In this document: positions 27,167 to 34,904 of the stretch, piece after piece
Layout of the letters: each line of letters opens with the position of its first letter
Position numbering within the stretch: position 1 is the first letter of the stretch
Origin: Desulfovibrionaceae bacterium
GTDB taxonomy: Bacteria > Desulfobacterota > Desulfovibrionia > Desulfovibrionales > Desulfovibrionaceae
Direction: 5' to 3'
DNA: 57,892 bases
Assembly: GCA_031082225.1 (NCBI GenBank)
Contig: JAVHLG010000007.1
Span: 31,663-89,554, forward strand
Translations under genes and position numbers: made by a program
The notes under the pieces: generated by a model
The model's database searches: none
Told to the model about the DNA's origin: nothing
Seen by the model: only the letters and a program-made list of their open reading frames with translations

Positions 27167-27205
27167 CCGGCCAAGGCCCGGCCCAAGGCCCGGCCCAAGA
27201 CCCGG
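27167..27205. repeat. 12-bp tandem repeat in a divergent promoter region
   Basis: About three copies of CCGGCCCAAGGC between the divergent methyltransferase and histidine kinase genes. One copy lacks a base and one has a substitution. The rest of the 200-bp gap shows nothing definite. Confidence 0.85.
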
Positions 27206-27272
27206 CATTGTTGCACCATCGGGCGATTCCGGATACTTGGAACAGACCCGGACCAAGACCGGCAAGGGAACC

Positions 27273-29030
27273 ATGACCCGAAAATTTCTGGCCGCCGCCG
27301 TGGGGCTTTTCGTCATCCTGGCCTCGGTGGTGGCCTTCATGGGCTGGCGGGCCAAAAACGAGATCGAACAGGTCGCCACCGACCAGTTCAACAGCCAGCA
27401 ATTGCTCCTGGCCCAGAAGATCGCCGACGACATCGACGAACACTTCACCTTTCTCAAAACCAGCCTGCACAGCCTGGCCACGATATGGGGCCGGACGCCC
27501 TCCGACACATCCGATCCGGCCGCCGCCATCCAGCCGTATTACCAGATGCTTAAGCACTGGAAGGTGCTGGCCATGGGTTTTTCCCCGGAAGCCGACGCCC
27601 GGACGCAGTGGTTCGACGACGCCGGCCGCCTTGGCGGCGACCTCGGCCTCGACGCCACGACGGCCCTGGCCTTTGTCCGCGATCCGGCCCGGCCCGGGGC
27701 GGTGTTCGTGGGCCGGGTGGCCGTGCCCAAGACAGGGCCGTTTACCGGGAAGCGGGTGATGCTCATGGCCGTGGGGGCGCCCGGCAAGGATGATCCGGGC
27801 AGGATGGCCGGGGCCATCCTGCTGGTGCTGGACGCCATGGCCATCGCCCGGGAGTACGCCCACGGGGTGCGTTCCGGGGAGACGGGCTACGCCTGGGTGG
27901 TGGATGACCAGGGCTTTTTCCTGGACCACTACGAGGATCGCTTCCTGGGCCAGCATTCCATCGAAACACGGCGCGAACGCAATCCCTCCCTGGACTGGTC
28001 GCGCATTGAAAGCCTGCTGCGCGACCGCATCCTCACGGGCCAGACGGGCACGGACTGGTACGTGTCCGGATGGCACCGGGGGGTCATCTCCGAAATGAAG
28101 AAGCTGGCGGCCTTCTGTCCGGCCCTGCCCTCGGGCACGGACGACCCGGGCAACATCTGGGGGGTGTGTCTGGCCGCCCCGGTCACCGAGGTGCATGGAC
28201 TCATCGGGCGTCTGGTGGTGCGGGAATGGCTGATGGTCGGACTCTTCGAGTCCGTGGTCTTTTTCGGATTCGTGGTGGCCATGTATTTTTCCCTGCGCTT
28301 TTCCCGGATGCTCGGCACGGAGGTGGAGCGCAAGAAGGAGGAACTGGTCAAGGCCCAGGAAAAGCTCATCCGCTCGGAGCGGTTCGCGGCCATCGGCCAG
28401 GCTGCGGCCCACATCTCCCACGAGATCAAAAACCCGCTCATGCTCATGGCCGGGTTCGCCCGGCAGGTCCGCAAACGTCTGCCCGAGGACGACAAGGACG
28501 CGGAGAAGCTCAAAATCATCGAGCAGGAGGCCGGACGCCTGGAGAACCTGCTGGGCGAGGTGCGCGACTTCAGCCGTCCCACGCCGCCGCGCATTGATTA
28601 CGGGGACATCAACGCCACCGTTGAAGAAACCGCGAAGATGATGGCCGAGGGGTTCAAGACCCGCCAGATCACGGTGCGCATGGCGCCGGGGCGGGGCATC
28701 CCGGCCGTGCCCCACGACCCCAACCGGGTGCGCCAGGTGCTCATCAACCTGATGAAAAACGCGGCCGAGGCCATGCCGGGCGGCGGCGAGATACGGGTCG
28801 CCACGGATTTTGCGGACGGGTTTGCCGTGCTGCGCGTGTCCGACACCGGCGGCGGCATCCCGCCGGATGTGGCCGGGCACATCTTCGAGCCCTTCTGCAC
28901 CACCAAGGAGAGCGGCACGGGGCTTGGGCTGGCCGTTTGCCAGCGCATCGTGGAGGACCACAAGGGCGAGATCGCCTATGCCTCCTCGCCGAGCAAGGGG
29001 ACCACGTTCACGGTGAAGCTGCCGGTGTGA
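27273..29030 (+). CDS. Membrane sensor histidine kinase
   Basis: 585 residues. Two membrane helices (about 5-25 and 320-345) flank a periplasmic Cache-like sensor domain that contains GYAWVVDDQGFFLDHYEDRFLG. The cytoplasmic kinase has the phospho-acceptor His383 (AAHISHEIKNPLMLM), N-box NLMKNAAEAM, G1 DTGGGIPP and G2 [13 protein letters not shown] lies before ATG 27273. There is no adjacent response regulator. The last 53 codons plus the 10 bp after the stop are repeated at 30035-30205, across a toxin-antitoxin-like island, and the C-terminal SPSKGTTF differs from the SPGKGTTF of the second copy. Confidence 0.94.
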   Translation: MTRKFLAAAVGLFVILASVVAFMGWRAKNEIEQVATDQFNSQQLLLAQKIADDIDEHFTFLKTSLHSLATIWGRTPSDTSDPAAAIQPYYQMLKHWKVLAMGFSPEADARTQWFDDAGRLGGDLGLDATTALAFVRDPARPGAVFVGRVAVPKTGPFTGKRVMLMAVGAPGKDDPGRMAGAILLVLDAMAIAREYAHGVRSGETGYAWVVDDQGFFLDHYEDRFLGQHSIETRRERNPSLDWSRIESLLRDRILTGQTGTDWYVSGWHRGVISEMKKLAAFCPALPSGTDDPGNIWGVCLAAPVTEVHGLIGRLVVREWLMVGLFESVVFFGFVVAMYFSLRFSRMLGTEVERKKEELVKAQEKLIRSERFAAIGQAAAHISHEIKNPLMLMAGFARQVRKRLPEDDKDAEKLKIIEQEAGRLENLLGEVRDFSRPTPPRIDYGDINATVEETAKMMAEGFKTRQITVRMAPGRGIPAVPHDPNRVRQVLINLMKNAAEAMPGGGEIRVATDFADGFAVLRVSDTGGGIPPDVAGHIFEPFCTTKESGTGLGLAVCQRIVEDHKGEIAYASSPSKGTTFTVKLPV

Positions 29031-29040
29031 GGAGACACGG
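28870..29040 (+). repeat. Left 171-bp direct repeat (3' end of the histidine kinase gene)
   Basis: Covers the last 53 codons, stop and 10 bp of flank. Matches 30035-30205 at 166 of 171 bases without gaps. Four of the five differences are synonymous third-position changes; the other changes Ser to Gly. Confidence 0.95.
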
Positions 29041-29107
29041 ACGGCGTCAGAGCGGGAGGCCTGCCTCGTAGGCGCACGATCCCGGCCGCCGAATGCTTAC
29101 AGATCGA

Positions 29108-29470
29108 TCATGCAGGGCCGCCATGGCTGCGCAATTCCGTCAAAACATCTTTCAGCGCCGACTTTATCAGCCTTACGACCTCTGTCTCACGCTGCGGTTG
29201 TCCTTTCTTGTACACGACGACCGGCACAATCGAACCGCCATCCGTCACCAGAAAAACAACTCGAAGCCCCTTGCGAGACGATATGTTATATTCCGAAAGG
29301 GGAAGGCGGCATTTCCTTAAATGCGCAGACTGAAATCCAGGATACCGATCACCACTCGTGCGATCGATATTTTCCAATCCCCTCTCAAGGCCTTCCTTGC
29401 TTTTCGGATATTTCGACAACGCCTTGTCAAGCGACTTGTCGAACGCCTTAGTTCGATTTGGCAGCGGCAT
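29108..29470 (-). CDS. RelE/ParE-like toxin candidate
   Basis: 120 residues. The pattern [15 protein letters not shown], then LRKCRLPLSEYN, SRKGLRVVFLVTD and VVVYKKGQPQRE follows the RelE/ParE ribonuclease or gyrase-toxin fold: an N-terminal helical hairpin, then a sheet that carries basic residues. Known relatives act as type II toxins neutralised by a partner encoded upstream. The start overlaps the end of the 144-residue upstream gene by 23 bp, the usual antitoxin-first layout. Base composition is AT-richer than the chromosome. The family call is by pattern only. Confidence 0.66.
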   Translation of the reverse strand: MPLPNRTKAFDKSLDKALSKYPKSKEGLERGLENIDRTSGDRYPGFQSAHLRKCRLPLSEYNISSRKGLRVVFLVTDGGSIVPVVVYKKGQPQRETEVVRLIKSALKDVLTELRSHGGPA

Positions 29471-29882
29471 CGACGACGCGGGAAATTTCGAGGGTCAATT
29501 CGAGGATTTCCGGATCACTGGAAACGCTCAATTCTTCCACAAAGTCATCCCAGTCAGAAACAGCCATTTCATAAAACAGCTTTACGTGGTAAATGGCTTT
29601 GTTCTGTTCGATTTTTGGGATCAACAAGGCTAAAGCATTTCGTATCTTTGCCGCCTCGATGCATAGCGACATAAGGTCTGCGTCGGATTTCCCTGCATCG
29701 ACCTTCATCTGAAGCATGATTCTTTCGCAGGCATTCAGGATTTTAAACAGATGCGCAATGGTCTCCATGACATTTTTTGGAATCGGAGACATTTTCTGTT
29801 CCACGACACAAAATGGAACACTGTCGATAAGTCCCGAAACCTCTGAATGGGCCATGGGCTGTTGTGCAGAAAGGCAAGCCAT
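29448..29882 (-). CDS. Probable antitoxin partner of an unrecognised family
   Basis: 144 residues, predicted almost all-helical ([27 protein letters not shown]..., [36 protein letters not shown]). No ribbon-helix-helix, AbrB or helix-turn-helix motif is visible, so it is not a standard antitoxin. GGGGAGGA lies 5 bp before ATG 29882, a better ribosome site than the downstream gene has, in keeping with antitoxin excess. It overlaps the toxin-like gene and is transcribed first. Function is inferred from position only. Confidence 0.62.
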   Translation of the reverse strand: MACLSAQQPMAHSEVSGLIDSVPFCVVEQKMSPIPKNVMETIAHLFKILNACERIMLQMKVDAGKSDADLMSLCIEAAKIRNALALLIPKIEQNKAIYHVKLFYEMAVSDWDDFVEELSVSSDPEILELTLEISRVVDAAAKSN

Positions 29883-29976
29883 ATGTCCTCCCCGGTTTTT
29901 CCGGTTTCCCGTGGAGCCAGGGCAGTTTCAAACCCCCCAGGGTACATGTCGCCCTTATGGTAAACCAAGAATTCAC

Positions 29977-30002
29977 CGCCTCGTCAACAGAGGCGCTTTT
30001 TT
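29977..30002 (+). terminator. Hairpin plus T run; overlaps the toxin-antitoxin promoter
   Basis: Read on the plus strand, CGCCTC 29977-29982 pairs with GAGGCG 29990-29995 around a 7-nt loop and is followed by C and six T: an intrinsic terminator. Read on the minus strand, the same palindrome spans TTGACG, a -35 box, with TTTACC 17 bp later, upstream of the antitoxin gene. It could therefore also be the operator for autoregulation. Confidence 0.65.
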
Positions 30003-30034
30003 CAAAAAAAACAGAGCTTTATATGAAATTTTCT

Positions 30035-30205
30035 TGGCCGGGCACATCTTCGAGCCCTTCTGCACCACCAAGGAGAGCGGCACGGGACTGGGGCTGGCCG
30101 TGTGCCAGCGCATCGTGGAGGACCACAAGGGCGAGATCGCCTATGCCTCCTCGCCCGGCAAGGGGACCACGTTCACGGTGAAGCTGCCGGTGTGAGGAGA
30201 CACGG
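30035..30205 (+). pseudogene. Right 171-bp repeat: orphan 3' end of a histidine kinase gene
   Basis: Encodes only the final 53 residues of the kinase ([20 protein letters not shown]... to the stop) plus 10 bp after the stop. No kinase start lies upstream; the frame enters from AT-rich island DNA. It keeps the more canonical SPGKGTTF box. Confidence 0.93.
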
Positions 30206-30231
30206 CGTGTGCTAAAATTTAATGCGTACAG

Positions 30232-31167
30232 TTATATTGTTGACGAAGCATTGCCTTTGCCAAGAACTGCTTCAATTCGTCTTGCTAATTTCTGTCTGAA
30301 TTCATCAAATCGGGCATTTTCCCAGAGAACACAATTATATTGGCGAATATCGAAATGTAAATCTTCCACATGATCCCTTCTACACGTAAAAAACACTTCC
30401 AGGCCTAAACCATGACCAAATCCCGCCTCGTAGTACACACCGCCTCTATGACCTGTAAAATCAGCAACCACAAATTTACTACGGCGAATTTGAACAATAA
30501 TTTCATCGTCAATTTTTTGATTATGTTCGCCGAAATCAACACGATGTGGCCGGTAGCCAGCTTCTACTATGGCAGGACTAATTGCTTTGGTGTATGCATT
30601 TTCAAGTTCGTCATTGAACCACATCGCGACAAAACCCTGCTGGCTTAATGGGTTCTTTTCTCTTAATTTTTCAAGGTGCTTCCATCCATTAGCTAGAATT
30701 ATTGCTGCATCCTCAGACTTCAATAACTGTATTCTCCCTTCACCAAAAAGGTAGTTCAGCAATGCATGGGTTTCATCTGTGTCATATGACCAAGTCGCGA
30801 CAAGTATTTCGTATTCTTTAAACTCAACTAGCTGACCAATGTGGGCTGTTTTTCTCGATATAAATTTTAGCAGTAAATCTGCTCTATCATTAAACGATGG
30901 GACTCGCATATCTTCGCATCTTTTTAAATCATCGTCATTAATCGTGCTAAACTCATTGCAATAGTAGTGCGCCCAGCTTGAAGCATTGGCAACTGACCGG
31001 GAACTTTGATTTTTGCTATACTTTTCAAACCAGTAACCAACTGCATCTTCTGTTATTTTAAAACGTCCACATCTGTCACAACATACAAACATCACCCCAT
31101 CGCCCGGCTCACATACGGATTCATGACCGACAGAAAAGCATAATGGGCATTTCATCTTGTCCCACAT
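30232..31167 (-). CDS. Zinc-ribbon protein with nucleoside 2-deoxyribosyltransferase/TIR-like domain
   Basis: 311 residues in strongly AT-rich DNA (about 40% GC by eye). The N-terminus has a zinc ribbon: CPLC, a further Cys, then VCCDRCGRF. A helical middle follows. The C-terminal third has GFVAMWFNDELENAYTKAI, KIDDEIIVQIRRSKFVVADF, GHRGGVYYEAGFGHGLGL and HFDIRQYNCVLWEN. This is a family near PF05014/TIR-like NAD- or nucleotide-cleaving domains, with Glu in YYEAG as a likely catalytic residue. Such modules often act as toxic effectors in antiviral systems. ATG 31167 is chosen because AGGGAGG lies 6 bp upstream. It is outside the direct repeats but in the same low-GC island. Confidence 0.85.
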   Translation of the reverse strand: MWDKMKCPLCFSVGHESVCEPGDGVMFVCCDRCGRFKITEDAVGYWFEKYSKNQSSRSVANASSWAHYYCNEFSTINDDDLKRCEDMRVPSFNDRADLLLKFISRKTAHIGQLVEFKEYEILVATWSYDTDETHALLNYLFGEGRIQLLKSEDAAIILANGWKHLEKLREKNPLSQQGFVAMWFNDELENAYTKAISPAIVEAGYRPHRVDFGEHNQKIDDEIIVQIRRSKFVVADFTGHRGGVYYEAGFGHGLGLEVFFTCRRDHVEDLHFDIRQYNCVLWENARFDEFRQKLARRIEAVLGKGNASSTI

Positions 31168-31173
31168 ACTCAT

Positions 31174-31438
31174 CCTCCCTGAAAGCGCAACACAAGCTAT
31201 TAAATATCAACGTTCGCCATTTTTATTATCTGAATGAAGTGAAAGTAGTTTAACATTTATGCATCACCAGGAACTGGTTCAGATAGAAATGCCAAGAAGA
31301 ACAAAACGCCCAGCATGTTCGACAGGCTGGTATCTATAAAACTTTTCTTGACGTTTAATACACCCTTGGCGACAGCGTGGCAACCGAAATAGGTATATAG
31401 ACTGGCAAAATAGCAGCGAATCCTGTAAACGACCGGCG
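31174..31438. other. AT-rich gap at the island's right edge
   Basis: Upstream of the zinc-ribbon gene. It holds that gene's promoter and an open minus-strand frame (about 31257-31438) reading KGVLNVKKSFIDTSLSNMLG followed by FFLAFLSEP, without a start or ribosome site. This is possibly the tail of a gene cut off when the island formed. GC returns to chromosomal level at about 31440. Confidence 0.45.
31225..31253 (-). promoter_or_regulatory. Promoter of the zinc-ribbon/TIR-like gene
   Basis: On the minus strand, TTAAAC (31248-31253) and GATAAT (31225-31230) are separated by 17 bp, with about 50 bp of leader to ATG 31167. The -10 matches consensus at five of six. Confidence 0.55.
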
Positions 31439-32684
31439 TTATTCCCCGCCGCCGCGCAGGGCCTCGATGGGGTCCAGGGAGGCGGCCTTGCGGGCGGGCC
31501 GTATCCCGAAGACCAGGGCGATGCCAAGGGCCGCCGCAAGCGACAGGATGGGGATTTTCGGCGTCAGCACCAGCTTGAGCAGCCCCAGGCTGGAGAGAAT
31601 CTCCCCCAGCCCGATGCCGATGCCGATGCCCAAAACCGCCCCCACCACCGTCAGCACGCAGGCCTCGCACAAAAACTGCACCGTCACCGCCCACCCCGGC
31701 GCGCCCAGCGCCTTGCGCAGCCCGATCTCCTCCCGCCGCTCGCTGACGCTCAAATACATGAGATTGGCCAGCACGAACCCGCCCACCAGGATGGCCACCC
31801 CGGCCGTGACCCCCAAAAAAACGGTCATGCCCCCGGTCACGGCCGACAGAAACTTCAGGATGTCCGCCGCCGACAAGAGGGAAAAATCGTCGGGTTCGCC
31901 AGGGCCGATGCCGTGCTGGTGGCGCAGCAGGGATTTCAGGTTCTCCAGATGGGAATCCATGAGCGAGGGATCGTGGAACTTGACCCGAAGCCCCCGGAAA
32001 TACTTGCGGTCCATGTTGAAACGCTGGGTCAGGGTGGTGATGGGCATGATGATCCGGTCGTCCACCGAGGTGTCCCCGCCGCCGCCCGTGAAGCCCCGGT
32101 AGGCCAGCCGCCCCACCACCTGCACCGGCAGATCCTGGACCAGGATGGTCTTGCCCAGGGGGGAGGCGTCGCCGAAAAGGGCCTTGGCCGGGGCGTCGCC
32201 GATGAGGCAGACCTTGGCCGAACGCTCGATGTCCTCAAGCGTCAGGTCGCGGCCTTCATCCAGGGGCCAGTCCCAGGTGTCGGCATAGTTTTCCGTGGCC
32301 CCCACGACCACCGGCGCCACCACGTTTTTGGCCTCGTGCCGCAGCACCACCGAGGGCTTGGAACGCATGGGGACCACGGCCATGACCCCGGGCAGGGAAC
32401 GGCTGATGGCCCGGGCGTCGTCCCAGGTCAGGGTCAGGACGCGCTGTCCCACGGGCCGGTTCTCGATGTCCCCGCCAAGGACCATCACCGCGTTGGGCCC
32501 GAACCACTCCACGATCTCCAGGGCCTTTTCGCGCGCCCCGTCCACCGAGGCCACGATGACCGTAAGCGCCGCAATCCCCAGGGCCACGGCGCTGGCCACG
32601 AACACGCCGCGCAGCTTCTGGGCCAGGATGGCCGTCACGGCCATGCCCAGGGAGCGCCAAGTCAGGCGCGCCGCATGCGCGGCG

Positions 32685-32704
<20 letters not shown>
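31439..32704 (-). CDS. MacB-like ABC transporter permease
   Basis: 421 residues from ATG 32704 (MTAGWSDAAHAARLTWRSLG); a GTG or ATG 24 bp upstream is possible. One N-terminal membrane helix (VFVASAVALGIAALTVIVASVDG), a large periplasmic MacB core domain and three C-terminal helices make up an FtsX-type permease. The motif VSERREEIGLRKALGAPGWAV is diagnostic. It works with the ATPase (its gene overlaps by 20 bp) and the upstream HlyD adaptor as a MacAB-type exporter or envelope machine. No outer-membrane channel gene is here. It ends at the edge of the AT-rich island. Confidence 0.93.
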
Positions 32705-33407
<703 letters not shown>

Positions 33408-33421
33408 GGCTGTCCCCCCGC

Positions 33422-34738
33422 CTACCGGCCCGGCCCGGAACCGCCGGGGCGTCCCCCGGCCCCGCCGGAACCGCCCGAACCACCGGGTCCGCCGCCCTGG
33501 CCGGATCCGGCCGCCGGACGCGGGGTTCCCGGCAGCACGATCTGCACCGCCACCTTGTCCCCGGCGGCCAATCCCGAGACCACCTCGGTCTCGTTTAAGC
33601 CTGCCAGCCCCAGTTCGGGATGCGTCTCGCGCACCCGGCCCTGGCCCTCCACCACGAACACCACCTGGGTGTTGCCCACCCATTTGAGCGCGGCGTTGGG
33701 AATGACCAGCACGTCTGTTTTCTCCTCGACCACGATCTGGCAGTGGGTGGTCATCTCCGGGCGAAGCTTGCGGGACTGGTCCGGGTCCAGGCGCACCAGG
33801 GCCTGATAATAGACGATGTTGTCGCGAATCTCCGGGGAGGGATAGATCTGGTCCACGGCCCCGGAGAAAAGCTCCCCGGGCATGGAGTCCACGCGAAACT
33901 CCACGCGCATGCCCGGCGTGACCTGCCCCACGTCGGTCTCGTCCACGTAGATCCACATCTCCAGGCGGGTGGGGTCGAGCACGGTGATCAGGTTGGCCAC
34001 CTGGAGCCCGGCCACCACGGTCTCGCCCTGCTGCACGGTGACGCTCGACACCACGCCGTCGATGGGGCTGATGACCCGCGAATAGGTGAGCTTGGTCTCG
34101 GCCGTGCTGAGGGCGGCCTCGGCCTCCTCCTTGGAGCGCTCGGCCTTGATGCGCTCCTTTTCGAATTCGGTCTTGGTGCGCGAGAGCGTGACCTCCCGGG
34201 CGGCCAGCTCGTTTTTGGCCACCAGGGCGTCGCGCCGGGCCTGGTCCAGGACGTCCCTGGACACCAGTTCCTGGGCGAAAAGCTGTTGCTGGCGCGTGAG
34301 GTTGGTGGCGGCGTAGTCGTGTTTGGCCTGGGACAGGGCCAGCTCGGCCTCGGCCTCGGCGATGCGTTTGGGATACACCTCGACCACCTGCTTGCGTTCG
34401 GCCTCGGTTCGCGCCAGGCGGGCCTGGGCCTCTTCCAGGCGGGAGCGGTCCTCACGGGAGTCCACCAGGGCGATGACCTGCCCGGCGCGCACCGCATCCC
34501 CCACCTTGACCCGCATGTCCTCGATGGTTCCCGTGGCCCGGGCCCCGATTTTAATGATGGCCCCCACCTGGGCCTTGATGATGCCCGTGGCCTCCAACAC
34601 CTTGCGGACCTTGCCGGTGCGGACCTCGGCCTCGGCCAGAACTTTTGGGGCCTTGTCCTTGCCGCCGAAATATGTCCAGGCCGCGAGAGCGGCCGCCAGA
34701 CACAGGATGAAGATGATCCAGAATTTTTTACTGCGCAT
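33422..34738 (-). CDS. HlyD/MacA-family periplasmic adaptor
   Basis: 438 residues. An N-terminal membrane anchor (FWIIFILCLAAALAAWTYF) precedes a split lipoyl domain (IKIGARATGTIEDMRVKVGDAVRAG and YSRVISPIDGVVSSVTVQQGE), a long alpha-helical hairpin and a beta-barrel region. It joins the inner-membrane exporter to an outer-membrane channel. The C-terminus is an unusual Gly/Ser/Pro-rich tail of about 35 residues (GQGGGPGGSGGSGG...) that is likely disordered. First gene of the exporter operon. The 166 bp upstream hold no gene, only a small hairpin, CCTTGG 34810-34815 with 34822-34827. Confidence 0.93.
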   Translation of the reverse strand: MRSKKFWIIFILCLAAALAAWTYFGGKDKAPKVLAEAEVRTGKVRKVLEATGIIKAQVGAIIKIGARATGTIEDMRVKVGDAVRAGQVIALVDSREDRSRLEEAQARLARTEAERKQVVEVYPKRIAEAEAELALSQAKHDYAATNLTRQQQLFAQELVSRDVLDQARRDALVAKNELAAREVTLSRTKTEFEKERIKAERSKEEAEAALSTAETKLTYSRVISPIDGVVSSVTVQQGETVVAGLQVANLITVLDPTRLEMWIYVDETDVGQVTPGMRVEFRVDSMPGELFSGAVDQIYPSPEIRDNIVYYQALVRLDPDQSRKLRPEMTTHCQIVVEEKTDVLVIPNAALKWVGNTQVVFVVEGQGRVRETHPELGLAGLNETEVVSGLAAGDKVAVQIVLPGTPRPAAGSGQGGGPGGSGGSGGAGGRPGGSGPGR

Positions 34739-34904
34739 GCGATATGTCCGTAGATGAGGGGAACGCGGGGGATAAGGCCTGCCGCGCCTTTCAGGCTGAA
34801 ACCGTTATGCCTTGGTATGCTCCAAGGATGCGATGATTCGCCCCGGATGTAAAGGTCCGGGAACGCGGCCTGGAGACGTCATCGCGGCGGCTGGGCAAGG
34901 CAAG

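Noticed and set aside
26520-28961. Long minus-strand frame (813 codons) opposite the histidine kinase
   Set aside because: Antisense shadow of the kinase and methyltransferase genes; low-complexity Gly/His/Arg composition and no motifs.
28870-30205. Could the 171-bp repeats be the ends of an insertion sequence?
   Set aside because: They are direct, not inverted, are coding at their first copy, and no transposase lies between them.
31257-31694. A 145-codon minus-strand frame overlapping the permease end
   Set aside because: The upstream half is a shadow of the permease gene; only the AT-rich tail is odd, and it is reported as a possible remnant rather than a gene.
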